64,000 nucleotides of DNA from contig DDRT01000003.1 of assembly GCA_002343185.1 (NCBI GenBank), positions 40,566-104,565 on the forward strand, given 5' to 3'. The notes beneath the pieces are model-generated. The model worked only from the letters and a program-made list of their open reading frames with translations, was not told where the DNA came from and did no database searches. A program made the translations under genes and the position numbers. Source of the DNA: Deltaproteobacteria bacterium UBA2409 (GTDB taxonomy: Bacteria; Bdellovibrionota_C; UBA2361; DDRT01). Of the stretch, positions 26,350 to 33,690 are shown one piece after another (the stretch's first letter is position 1; each line of letters begins with the position of its first letter).

Positions 26350-27050
26350 AGTATTGCTAGCACTGAAAGAGTTTCACCAGAAAGTAGAGGCCTAGGATTA
26401 GTTATTTCATATCCATTCTGGCTTAGATTGACTAAAGCGTCTTCTGTCACAGGCAAGTAGGCACTAACTTCTGAGCCAGAGCTAGTTTTTCCTTTCATCG
26501 CTTTGAACTCTGTAGTCTCAATATATCCTTTTACCTCAGCTGGTTGGTTTTCAAACTTGATAATAATCTTTGCACTCGGGATATCTAAAGGAAACTTTGA
26601 AGTCTGTCTAAAATAGAAGTACTTAAGTCCATTAATCTCAATAGGTGGAGATTCAACAGAGTAGTCCAATCTATAGCCGCTTTTAAAAGGAAACTTGAGA
26701 ACAATCCCGTCTTTTGTGGTTTCAATCGGAACTTCAGTAAAAGATGATAGATCTAGGGCTTTAAGAAAGGAGATACTTTGAGTTTGAATTCCTAAAGAGT
26801 GGGCTAGCTCTTTTGGAAAATGTCTTGAAATCGAAGATATAGGCTTATTTAAAGAAAAGGTAAGCTCTTCTGCTACTGAAAATGAAGAATAAGATGTGAG
26901 GGTCACTGTTGAGATAAGAGCTATAACTGATCCTTTATCATCTCCGGTTGGGGGAGGCTTTTGATCTAGGTAGATCTTAATCATTAAAAAAAGAAGTAAA
27001 ACTCCAACCGCTCCAAAAGAGAATGCTATTAACCTTTGATAAGGAAACAT
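26346..27050 (-). CDS. Membrane-anchored hypothetical protein
   Basis: 234 residues. It has one N-terminal membrane anchor (LIAFSFGAVGVLLLFLMIKIYL, about 7-28) and then an outside domain. That domain is rich in beta-like segments (GIVLKFPFKSGYRLDYSV, GLKYFYFRQTSKFPL, SAKIIIKFENQPAEVKGYIET). The family is not recognised. It is coupled by a four-base overlap to the downstream glycosyltransferase, so a role in envelope glycan or glycoprotein assembly is reasonable inference. Confidence 0.6.
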   Translation of the reverse strand: MFPYQRLIAFSFGAVGVLLLFLMIKIYLDQKPPPTGDDKGSVIALISTVTLTSYSSFSVAEELTFSLNKPISSISRHFPKELAHSLGIQTQSISFLKALDLSSFTEVPIETTKDGIVLKFPFKSGYRLDYSVESPPIEINGLKYFYFRQTSKFPLDIPSAKIIIKFENQPAEVKGYIETTEFKAMKGKTSSGSEVSAYLPVTEDALVNLSQNGYEITNPRPLLSGETLSVLAIL

Positions 27051-27111
27051 TAGGGGATATTCGTATCATTAAAAGCTAAAGATCTGCTACATCCTGCCGA
27101 CAAAAGATTTT

Positions 27112-27564
27112 ATGAGAGAAGAAGTTCTTACCTCACCTTTGGCATATGGGGGGGGGGCTTGGTATACCAAGCAAGCAGCTAGAAGAGTTCTACTATCACT
27201 TCCATATTCAATCATCCCTACTTTATTTGCGATTCATTACTGTGCAAATAACCCCACGTGCCCCGCCGGCGATATAGCCGGGTTTAGTGGATCACTTGGG
27301 ATCGGAGCTGGGATATTTTTATCTAGTTACAAATGGTTAGGATCGCCTAAGAGACCATTTATTTCAGTAAACTTAGTTAAGCTTTCACTTAAGCTTGTTT
27401 TAGTAGCAGTTCTCTTTGCCTCTGCATTTCTTATAACAAAAGATAGTTTATTAGTCTTTGGAGCAGCAGCATCATACGGATTTACGATCTGGTTTATCTA
27501 TGGCGCTTTTTCTTTTTGGGTTCTCAACAAATTAATTTATAGGAATAAAAAAAGTGAAATCTGA
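27112..27564 (+). CDS. Small multi-pass membrane protein with G10 tract
   Basis: 150 residues with about four membrane segments (roughly 27-45, 55-73, 90-108 and 112-137). Not recognised. The coding start contains ten consecutive G (27148-27157, codons 13-16, read as Gly-Gly-Gly-Ala). With this length the frame is open; a gain or loss of one G would truncate it. The 3' end overlaps the pilin-like gene by 11 bases, so both may be switched together. Confidence 0.6.
   Translation: MREEVLTSPLAYGGGAWYTKQAARRVLLSLPYSIIPTLFAIHYCANNPTCPAGDIAGFSGSLGIGAGIFLSSYKWLGSPKRPFISVNLVKLSLKLVLVAVLFASAFLITKDSLLVFGAAASYGFTIWFIYGAFSFWVLNKLIYRNKKSEI
27148..27157 (+). repeat. Homopolymeric G10 tract inside a coding region
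   Basis: Ten consecutive G in an AT-rich genome, 36 bases after the start codon of the membrane-protein gene. Tracts of this length mutate by slipped-strand mispairing and are typical of phase-variable genes. Confidence 0.9.
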
Positions 27565-27802
27565 GCGTGGCGCTACAATGGTGGAGAAAGCTTTGCTGAT
27601 TTCACTCATTGCTGTCATTGTAATTCCTGCTGCAAGAATGCTAGGGGCTACTGTTACTAAGCCTATGTGTACGGCGACTGGGCATTTGATTTATGCTGGG
27701 GATGGATCGACCGGTTCGATCCCCATAGAATGGGGGATTGATACTAACACTGACTTGCCCTATTGCTACGACAACGACGAGGATAGATATCTCTGGCGCT
27801 AA
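27554..27802 (+). CDS. Flp-type (type IVb) pilin-like small protein
   Basis: 82 residues from a GTG start. The N-terminus SERG/ATMVEKALLISLIAVIVIPAARM looks like a short prepilin leader ending in Gly, then Glu at mature position 5 and a hydrophobic helix, as in Flp/Fap pilins; the usual Tyr6 is Lys here. The remaining 50 residues hold two Cys that may pair. No tad/flp assembly genes are visible here. It overlaps the upstream membrane-protein gene, and its 3' end overlaps the convergent PEP-CTERM gene. Confidence 0.6.
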   Translation: MKSERGATMVEKALLISLIAVIVIPAARMLGATVTKPMCTATGHLIYAGDGSTGSIPIEWGIDTNTDLPYCYDNDEDRYLWR

Positions 27803-28689
27803 GAGCGTCTACGTCTACTAGCTAGTGCTGCAGCGCCTAAACCTAAGATAGCAAGTCCAGCTGGCTCAGGTACAGGGTTTGCATCAAGATAGAATTTTCC
27901 TGTCTGAGCTATGTTGTTTCTTGAAAGAGTGCTCCACTCCCCACCGTTTGTAAAATCCTGGGAGATAAGATTTGGAACAAGAGAACTGCCCGATTCTGCA
28001 AGTCCAACGCGCCAGTTCGGTCTTGCACTACCTCCCCCCATGTTTCCAGTATGAGATGCTACTGCCAAGAAGTAGCTACCAGGGTTTAACACAGTTCCAC
28101 TTACATCCATTGATAGTTCATGAAAAGCGAAACCCTGAGAATCAGATAAACCAGTACTAGAGACACTTATATCATTTGGTCCTCGTGTAAGAGTTATGAA
28201 GGGTGCGCTCGCAGCAGATGGTTTTCCATCATGACCTACTTGGTAAATGAAAATTGCTAAATGGCGAATCTGGTCATCAAAGGGAGAGAAATATGTGCTA
28301 GCACCATCTGGTCCTCTTAAAAAATTTCCTCTAGTTTTTAGGGTTCCTAGATCATGTTGGTTATTCTCCACTGAGAAAAAATTCCCATGAATATTCCATC
28401 CATTAACTGTAAGATCTGATGCATTTTGCACAGCACTCCTTTGCGATATTGCCCCATTCTGAAGCGGGCTAAAGTCTGATAGCACAATCTGCGCCTCAGC
28501 CTGACTGAGCACCCCTAAGCCGACTAAGCCGACAGCTGCAACTCTTGCTTGCACTTCTTTAGGAACACCTGGCAAACACTTCGCTACCTGAGCGGTAACA
28601 TTATAAATAATCCCCTGTAATCCTCCTCTATCCTGTGAGGTATTAGCTCCACCTAATCCAGCTTCTTTTGCTACTGCTAATTGCTCCAT
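27799..28689 (-). CDS. PEP-CTERM protein
   Basis: 296 residues. The C-terminus has the classic signal NPVPEPAGLAILGLGAAALASRRRRS (VPEP, hydrophobic helix, Arg-rich tail), here summarised as residues about 271-296. An unusually long N-region of about 45 residues precedes the hydrophobic core RVAAVGLVGLGVLSQAEAQ of the signal peptide. A strong Shine-Dalgarno (AAGGAG) seven bases before the ATG supports this start. The body is beta-rich (HELSMDVSGTVLNPGSYFLA), as in many surface PEP-CTERM proteins. It should be processed by an exosortase encoded elsewhere. Confidence 0.85.
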   Translation of the reverse strand: MEQLAVAKEAGLGGANTSQDRGGLQGIIYNVTAQVAKCLPGVPKEVQARVAAVGLVGLGVLSQAEAQIVLSDFSPLQNGAISQRSAVQNASDLTVNGWNIHGNFFSVENNQHDLGTLKTRGNFLRGPDGASTYFSPFDDQIRHLAIFIYQVGHDGKPSAASAPFITLTRGPNDISVSSTGLSDSQGFAFHELSMDVSGTVLNPGSYFLAVASHTGNMGGGSARPNWRVGLAESGSSLVPNLISQDFTNGGEWSTLSRNNIAQTGKFYLDANPVPEPAGLAILGLGAAALASRRRRS

Positions 28690-28805
28690 CTTTAATCTCC
28701 TTAAAGCGTTATACGAATACTACCTAGATATGTGACCTTAATCAAAGATATAAACAGGAATAAGTCAGATAAGGTCAGGCTTCCGCCTCCGCTTAAGCTA
28801 CAGAG

Positions 28806-28857
28806 GACAAGAAACCGAGACCAGGCAACAATATCTGCCTGGACTGGTTTTCTTGTC
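28806..28857. repeat. Imperfect inverted repeat in intergenic space
   Basis: Arms 28806-28827 and 28836-28857 (GACAAGAAACCGAGACCAGGCA against the complement of TGCCTGGACTGGTTTTCTTGTC) pair with a few mismatches around an 8-base loop. ACCAGG/CCTGG blocks recall family A interiors. Further related blocks (TCCGCTTAAGC, CGAAGTAGGAAACCAGTCC) lie on either side within 28770-28900. Confidence 0.6.
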
Positions 28858-28941
28858 GTTCGTAGCCTTAGCGAAGTAGGAAACCAGTCCTCTAAAGATT
28901 AGCTTCACCCAAGCCCAGACAATCTAAGGATTAGAGATGGT

Positions 28942-29382
28942 TTATAAATTCTCTAAATCATCCAGATCTTTTGACCTACCAGATGCTTTTTTATTAATCT
29001 TCAAGTCTTCAAGAGAGATTGTTGGGATCTGTAAAGTTTCAATTTCGAAGAAAACTTTATTCTCGAAAGCAGTATTAAACTCTAAACCAGTTATTCCAGT
29101 TAGTACCTCAATTCTCAGGGGTGGATGCCCCATTCTAAAAACCTTGTCTTTTTCTATTAGCGTATCAACTTCAAGTCCTGTATTAGTAAACCCAAACTCT
29201 TCGATACATTTTAAGACTTTTTTTGCATTTTCCTTAGAAGATTCGATCCAGATATCAATGTCACCGGTCGACCTTGGATAGCCATGACAGTTGACGGCAT
29301 AACCGCCTATAAGAAGAAACTTTGCTTTATTTGAGATCAGCAACTTCAAAAAATCTCTGAAGTCGTCTGGTAGTTGCTTCAT
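28942..29382 (-). CDS. Nucleotidyltransferase-fold protein (AbiEii-like)
   Basis: 146 residues from the ATG at 29382; an upstream in-frame start at 29469 is unlikely because the family begins with LPDDFRDFLKLL. Motifs are FLLIGGYAVNCHGYPRSTGDIDIWIE, the GG...D-x-D core of DNA polymerase beta-type nucleotidyltransferases, and a later RIEVLTGITG. It belongs to the group often annotated AbiEii-like or as a nucleotidyltransferase; substrate unknown. Its 5' end overlaps the small partner gene by 56 bases, the usual arrangement. Confidence 0.85.
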   Translation of the reverse strand: MKQLPDDFRDFLKLLISNKAKFLLIGGYAVNCHGYPRSTGDIDIWIESSKENAKKVLKCIEEFGFTNTGLEVDTLIEKDKVFRMGHPPLRIEVLTGITGLEFNTAFENKVFFEIETLQIPTISLEDLKINKKASGRSKDLDDLENL

Positions 29383-29530
29383 GCCCGTATAATACCTCAC
29401 GAATTCTTGCTGCAGCAACCATTCTTTCCGCACAAGTTTTGGACTGCCAGTATGCTTTGTCAGAACCAATTGATCGTAGATCTGCTATTTCAAAAACTGA
29501 TCGGTCTAGTTTGGTAGTATCATCTGACAT
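29327..29530 (-). CDS. Small conserved partner of the nucleotidyltransferase
   Basis: 67 residues from the ATG at 29530. The pattern DRSVFEIADLRSIGSDKAYWQSKTCAERMVAAARIREVLYG, then TTRRLQRFFEV, matches a short family that regularly precedes AbiEii-like nucleotidyltransferases (D-K-x-Y-W-x-S-K-T and R-L-Q-R-x-F). Its biochemical role is unknown; it may be an antitoxin-like or helper protein. The start is fixed by a perfect TATAAT seven bases upstream, predicting a leaderless message; the ATG at 29539 would lie inside the -10 box. Confidence 0.8.
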   Translation of the reverse strand: MSDDTTKLDRSVFEIADLRSIGSDKAYWQSKTCAERMVAAARIREVLYGHEATTRRLQRFFEVADLK

Positions 29531-29537
29531 GATTACC

Positions 29538-29543
29538 ATTATA
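29538..29543 (-). promoter_or_regulatory. Perfect -10 (TATAAT) for the nucleotidyltransferase pair
   Basis: On the minus strand TATAAT ends 7 bases before the ATG at 29530; transcription should start at the ATG. The -35 is weak (TGTTAC at 17-base spacing). Confidence 0.65.
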
Positions 29544-29650
29544 ACAGAAATGCGATTTTCGTAACAGTAAAACCTCAGACATCTTGAAATACACTAAACG
29601 CATATCAGTTTTGAGTATAGGAGGATTTAAGGCAAACGAAGCAATGTTTC

Positions 29651-29749
29651 CTGCGACGCGTTTTGGCTTCGCCAAACCCGCGCTCGCCCTGCTATGCTCA
29701 TTCAATTTTGAGCTTTTCAATCTCAAAAACTGATTCGCGCAGGGTTTAA
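29651..29749 (+). repeat. Family B palindromic repeat, copy 2
   Basis: It holds a TTTGGCTTCGCCAAA hairpin, CGCTCGCCCTGCTATGCTCA, a TTTTGAGCTT/AATCTCAAAA stem-loop and GATTCGCGCAGGGTTTA, in the same order as 47338-47454. Confidence 0.8.
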
Positions 29750-29831
29750 CATATCTGGGCTGCGTCTGGAGGAAGCTTGGTGGCTTAAATCGGTGCTCAC
29801 CAATGGGCGTTCACAGCAGAAACATTCATCT

Positions 29832-31031
29832 CTAAGCAGCCTTGCGATTCTCTTTTTTGCCGAAGTATCTCTCAACTACAATCCTGCAAGCCTCATGGGC
29901 GCCAGCTTTTAGCCCGTCGATAACACTTTTCTGAGTTTGTTTAATCTCTAACCTTCTGTTCCAGGAATCGATAATAGTTTTTGATAAGTTTTCAGCTGTT
30001 AATCCTGCAAGCTCAACTCCTAATTCAGGACAAAGCAGTAATCTCATATACCCTCTTACTTTCGGAGCGTAAATTAGGCTCACAATTGGAGTCTCAACAG
30101 CAGATGCCAAGATTACAGAATGAAATCTCATCCCCATAAATAGCCCACACCGCCTCATTGCTGCTTGAATATCATGACTTAAATAATCTCTATTAAAGAT
30201 CTTATAAGCACCTAACCTTGAAGCGACCTGATTTACAGCAGGCTCATCCATCGGATGGGTCGAAAATAAAAGCACTTCAAACCCGCACTCTTTTTTTGCT
30301 TCGCCAATGGATTTTACAAGTAGATCAATAAAATCTTCTTTTGAACCAAACTTTTCGTCCTTTCCAAGCCATGCATCAAAATACGATGTAACATTTACAC
30401 CAAATATCTTTGCTTCCGGGGACAGTCCAGTTCTTGAGATTATATCCCGACCAACACTATCGGAGCTTACAGGATTAATAAAAGCCGCATCGCCAGTTAC
30501 ATGGATCTCTTTAGTGACGCCGATCTTTTCAGCAAGAGCCTTACTGTCATTTTCTCTCATTATCACAAGGTCGCATGAGTTAAGAACGAACCTTGCAAAG
30601 ATCTCTCCAATTTTACTTGGAAATGGGCCTATCCCACATGAGTAGCAAACCACCTTGCAGCCAAGAAGCCTTGCAAGTGGAACTACGAAAATCAGGACAA
30701 TCAGAAAATTAAAGGCAGGGTTGAAAAGTTTTTTCCCAAATATAATTCCATCGCAGATCAGTGCAATGTCACTTTTCTTTAGTGCAAGGAGAGTGGGGAT
30801 TCCTAAGAATCTTAAACTTCCAGTCCATGGCATTATATCAACTGCTTTAACATTATACTTATCACCGTAGTTTTTAGAGATAAATGAAGGTTTAGTAGTT
30901 GGAACATAAAACTCAGCATTTGGAAGTTCTTTTGAAAATGATTCAAGAATGCTTGAGAGAATCGCTGCATCTCCAAGATTATTTCCTGAGTTAGATCCAA
31001 ATAATGTAATGCGCGGAATGTTACCTTTCAT
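29832..31031 (-). CDS. Polysaccharide pyruvyl transferase family protein
   Basis: 399 residues from the ATG at 31031; a GTG at 31040 is also possible. The N-terminus ITLFGSNSGNNLGDAAILSSI, the middle KVVCYSCGIGPFPSKIGEIFARFVLNSCDLVIMREND and the late MGMRFHSVILASAVETPIVSLIYAPKVRGYM match the CsaB/WcaK pyruvyltransferase family, including the conserved R-x-H. It would add ketal-linked pyruvate to a surface or cell-wall glycan. It overlaps the metallo-hydrolase 3' end, in an apparent operon with purN. Confidence 0.85.
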   Translation of the reverse strand: MKGNIPRITLFGSNSGNNLGDAAILSSILESFSKELPNAEFYVPTTKPSFISKNYGDKYNVKAVDIMPWTGSLRFLGIPTLLALKKSDIALICDGIIFGKKLFNPAFNFLIVLIFVVPLARLLGCKVVCYSCGIGPFPSKIGEIFARFVLNSCDLVIMRENDSKALAEKIGVTKEIHVTGDAAFINPVSSDSVGRDIISRTGLSPEAKIFGVNVTSYFDAWLGKDEKFGSKEDFIDLLVKSIGEAKKECGFEVLLFSTHPMDEPAVNQVASRLGAYKIFNRDYLSHDIQAAMRRCGLFMGMRFHSVILASAVETPIVSLIYAPKVRGYMRLLLCPELGVELAGLTAENLSKTIIDSWNRRLEIKQTQKSVIDGLKAGAHEACRIVVERYFGKKENRKAA

Positions 31032-31722
31032 AAACCTCACCTGGATTTAGTTCAATTACAGTTGAGTCTAAGCCCTCTTTTTCTACTAAACGCTTAAATT
31101 CTGCAGGGGTTCCAGTTAAAAATGGAAAAGTCGAATGATGAATTGGAATAACAATTGGAGATTCTAAAATTGTTAATGCTTCGACTGCATCCTCTGGCCC
31201 CATTGTAAATCTGTCTCCAATCGGAAGTAGTGCAATCTCAGGGGAGAATCGATATGTGATTAACTCCATATCAGAAAATAGTGCAGTGTCTCCTGCATGA
31301 TAGATTGTTGTTTCTGGGGTTTGTAAGATCACACCGCAAGCTTCACCTGCATAAAGCACCTCACCATTTTTCTCATAACCACTTGAGTGAAATGCATGAG
31401 TAAGGGTAACAGCAAAATCGCCTTCTTGAACTGTGCCTCCCTTGTTCATCAGAACAACATGAGACTCTGGCACTCCTTCTTGAATCATGATCAATCCAAG
31501 TTCATAAGCGGCAAAGATCTTTGAGCCATATTTTTTAGCTAAGCTAGAAGCTTCACCTGCATGATCTGCGTGGCCATGGGTAAGAACGATATAATCGATC
31601 TTTGCAGGTTCCTTAAAGTTCTGAGGGCAGGCTGGATTTGCAGATAACCAAGGGTCAATAGCCCAAATTTTATCCCCACTTGTTATTAAACATGCTGAAT
31701 GCCCAAGAAATTGTATTTTCAT
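31021..31722 (-). CDS. UPF0173-type metallo-beta-lactamase-fold hydrolase
   Basis: 233 residues. It has the MBL signature THGHADH (H49, H51, D53, H54), an N-terminal MKIQFLGHSACLI typical of UPF0173/YtkL proteins, a later AGDTALFSDM and a terminal HHSTFPFLTGTP supplying further metal ligands. It is cytoplasmic; the natural substrate of this family is poorly known. It overlaps purN by four bases upstream and the pyruvyltransferase by 11 downstream. Confidence 0.92.
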   Translation of the reverse strand: MKIQFLGHSACLITSGDKIWAIDPWLSANPACPQNFKEPAKIDYIVLTHGHADHAGEASSLAKKYGSKIFAAYELGLIMIQEGVPESHVVLMNKGGTVQEGDFAVTLTHAFHSSGYEKNGEVLYAGEACGVILQTPETTIYHAGDTALFSDMELITYRFSPEIALLPIGDRFTMGPEDAVEALTILESPIVIPIHHSTFPFLTGTPAEFKRLVEKEGLDSTVIELNPGEVYER

Positions 31723-32321
31723 AAGATAAATCCTTTAGAGTTAGCTTCGCTACGAAGCCCTGCACTATAGCATATCTTCGGAGGAGAAATATCCCTTTCA
31801 ATCGATATTTCACCGAGGCTTAGGTTGTTTAAAACCCAAGGGAAAAGGGTGTGCTCAAGCTCTTTCACTCTGGCTCTTAGGGAGTCTTCAGTATCATCGT
31901 TTTTTACAGTTAGTTTTGATTGAGCGATTTTTGGCCCAGTATCAACTCCATGGTCAACAAGATGAACTGTGCATCCATGCTCATGTTCACCAGCACTTAG
32001 GGCTCTTTTGTGAGTATCTAGCCCTGGATACTTTGGAAGGAGGGATGGATGAATATTTATACAACAAAATTCGTCTACAATGTTTGGCTTTAATATCCTC
32101 ATAAACCCAGCCAATGCCACCAGATCAGGAGATTCCTGCTTTATGAGCCCTAGTAGGTTATCTTGAAGAATAATTGACCTAATTGATAAAGCTTTAGCTC
32201 GTCTTACTGCACCACAATTAGCCTTATCTGAAATTAGAGAGGTTACAGTGTAGTTTTTGGCTCCCCTAACTAGAGCCTCAAAATTACTCCCTTCACCAGA
32301 TGCTAAAACTACAACATTCAC
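31719..32321 (-). CDS. purN: Phosphoribosylglycinamide formyltransferase
   Basis: 200 residues. It transfers the formyl group from 10-formyl-tetrahydrofolate to GAR, step three of purine synthesis. The catalytic triad is visible as N89 and H91 (INIHPSLLPKYPG) and D127 (HGVDTGP). The N-terminus VVVLASGEGSNFEAL is typical. It overlaps the MBL-fold gene by four bases and is divergent from the small secreted protein at 32387. Confidence 0.95.
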   Translation of the reverse strand: MNVVVLASGEGSNFEALVRGAKNYTVTSLISDKANCGAVRRAKALSIRSIILQDNLLGLIKQESPDLVALAGFMRILKPNIVDEFCCINIHPSLLPKYPGLDTHKRALSAGEHEHGCTVHLVDHGVDTGPKIAQSKLTVKNDDTEDSLRARVKELEHTLFPWVLNNLSLGEISIERDISPPKICYSAGLRSEANSKGFIL

Positions 32322-32386
32322 AAAGTTTTAGAGTTGTATCAAAAAAAGGGGGACAGAGCATTATTTTAAGGTGTATAATGGCAAGG

Positions 32387-32629
32387 ATGCGCCTTATAGC
32401 TATTTTGCTCTTAACCACATTTTCTTTTGCCGATCAGGACACCTTTGATATGAGAGCTAAACCTGAACCAACCCTTGACCCAAGGCTCCCACCTGTTATT
32501 CCTGGTGAGGAGGTAGAAAGAGGGGGTAAAAAGATGAAAGTTTGGTCATCCTCAGGCCCGGTCTATGTTCAAGACTTGAATCAAGAGCCTAGAGAATCCC
32601 CAGAGAACGTAATTGTTGATAAGCGCTAA
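32387..32629 (+). CDS. Small secreted protein, unknown function
   Basis: 80 residues from the ATG at 32387, with a compact Sec signal peptide (RLIAILLLTTFSFA) and a mature, proline-rich, charged 65-residue part ending NVIVDKR. Reading frames from 32300 or 32378 would add residues before the signal. A TATAAT at 32374-32379 overlaps the 32378 ATG and ends 7 bases before 32387, favouring the shorter form. Not recognised. Its 3' end overlaps the convergent small helical gene. Confidence 0.55.
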   Translation: MRLIAILLLTTFSFADQDTFDMRAKPEPTLDPRLPPVIPGEEVERGGKKMKVWSSSGPVYVQDLNQEPRESPENVIVDKR

Positions 32630-32838
32630 GCTAAGATATCCAAAATAGACTTATTCATCTCATCCTCAACGCTTATAAGCTTAGCAGAGGCTGAATAGTA
32701 GTGAGATGAGATTATTACCTGTGGGATATCTTGGGCTAAGTCGCTGTTTCCGGATGAGATCCTTTCTGCAGCAGCGTTTATATCAGAGGCAGCCCTATTC
32801 ATTCCGGCTAGTCCCGATCTAGCGATCCCTTCAACCAT
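32626..32838 (-). CDS. Small protein resembling the flagellar rod/hook C-terminal motif
   Basis: 70 residues. The pattern SDLAQDIPQVIISSHYYSASAKLISVEDEMNKSILDI resembles the C-terminal helix of FlgB/FlgC/FlgG-type axial proteins (N-x-x-x-E-x-x-x-x-I-x-x-Q-R-x-Y-x-A-N-x-K-x-I-x-x-x-D-E-M). Only this helical module is present. No other flagellar genes are adjacent. It may be a stand-alone relative used in another envelope structure, or a remnant. The start is an ATG on the minus strand with no strong Shine-Dalgarno. Confidence 0.55.
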   Translation of the reverse strand: MVEGIARSGLAGMNRAASDINAAAERISSGNSDLAQDIPQVIISSHYYSASAKLISVEDEMNKSILDILA

Positions 32839-32905
32839 ACCTTATTGATAGTCGGCCAAAAAGGACTTAGGCTTTAGGAAATTAGGGGTAGGAAAATTTC
32901 CTATT

Positions 32906-33214
32906 ATGAAGATTGTTCTTGTATCAGTTCCAGATGAGGCCACGGCAAAAAAACTTGCCAGAAGGGCTGTAACTTCCAAGTTTTGCGCCTGTGTAAATAT
33001 TATCCCAAGCTTAAGATCAATTTACTGGTGGGAAGGGGAGATTGAAGAATCAACTGAACTATTATTGATTCTAAAAACAGATCAAAAAAACGTTTTCAAG
33101 CTTGAGGAGCTAATTTTAGAGGAGCACCCTTATTCCACCCCGGAGTATGTAGTGTTAGACTCATCTTTTGTTACAGATAAGTACAAAAAATGGATAGGAG
33201 ATAATCTTTTATGA
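32906..33214 (+). CDS. cutA: CutA family protein
   Basis: 102 residues, the usual length. Conserved stretches are VLVSVPDEATAKKLARRAV, CACVNIIPSLRSIYWWEGEIEE and EELILEEHPYSTPEYVVLDS, which define the trimeric CutA family. It is called divalent-cation tolerance protein in E. coli, but its true role is unsettled. It overlaps the next gene by four bases (ATGA), starting a cutA-orf159-mrp run. Confidence 0.93.
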   Translation: MKIVLVSVPDEATAKKLARRAVTSKFCACVNIIPSLRSIYWWEGEIEESTELLLILKTDQKNVFKLEELILEEHPYSTPEYVVLDSSFVTDKYKKWIGDNLL

Positions 33215-33690
33215 GAATTCTTTTAGTAGTTTTAATTTTAAGTTCGGTAGCATTTTCTGAGGAAGAAAAGAAGAAACGAGAGCTACCAAAATCCGGTGTT
33301 CTTGCAGCAACATTTTTAGATAGAGCCGAAGGACAAGAAGTGCCTTCTGTCTGGGGCGAGGATGATTCAGGTGAAAAACCACCACTAGGCGCATCACTTT
33401 CAAGAAAAGACCTTGGTAAGTGGGAGGCCTCTTTAGTTAATCAAAGTGAGACAGATACTTACTACGCATTAATCTCAGTAGAATTTAAAAGTAAAACAGG
33501 CTCAAGTTTAGGATCTCACCGATTTGCATTTACACTAAAACCTGGTGAGAGAGTAGCAAGAGCTGTATCTGGCCCTCAAAGTGTAGATCAAGGTTTTGTA
33601 AATCTTGAGTCATGGAAGAATATTTCAGAAAAGGCTAAGAAAAAAGAATCTGCGCCAGAAGAAACTGAGGCAGTAGAAGAGGCTAAATAG
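33211..33690 (+). CDS. Secreted hypothetical protein, 159 residues
   Basis: It has a Sec signal peptide (RILLVVLILSSVAFS), then a lysine-rich linker (EEEKKKRELPKS) and a beta-type domain (KWEASLVNQSETDTYYALISVEFKSKT, FTLKPGERVARAVSG) that looks like a small immunoglobulin-like or FxLYD-like fold, followed by an acidic/lysine C-terminus. The fold is inference. It is translationally coupled on both sides (ATGA with cutA, TAGTG with the Mrp-like gene). Confidence 0.65.
   Translation: MRILLVVLILSSVAFSEEEKKKRELPKSGVLAATFLDRAEGQEVPSVWGEDDSGEKPPLGASLSRKDLGKWEASLVNQSETDTYYALISVEFKSKTGSSLGSHRFAFTLKPGERVARAVSGPQSVDQGFVNLESWKNISEKAKKKESAPEETEAVEEAK

Noticed and set aside
28942..29530. MNT/HEPN toxin-antitoxin module
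   Set aside because: The small partner has no HEPN R-x-x-x-x-H motif and is far too short; it fits the separate DKxYWxSKT family.
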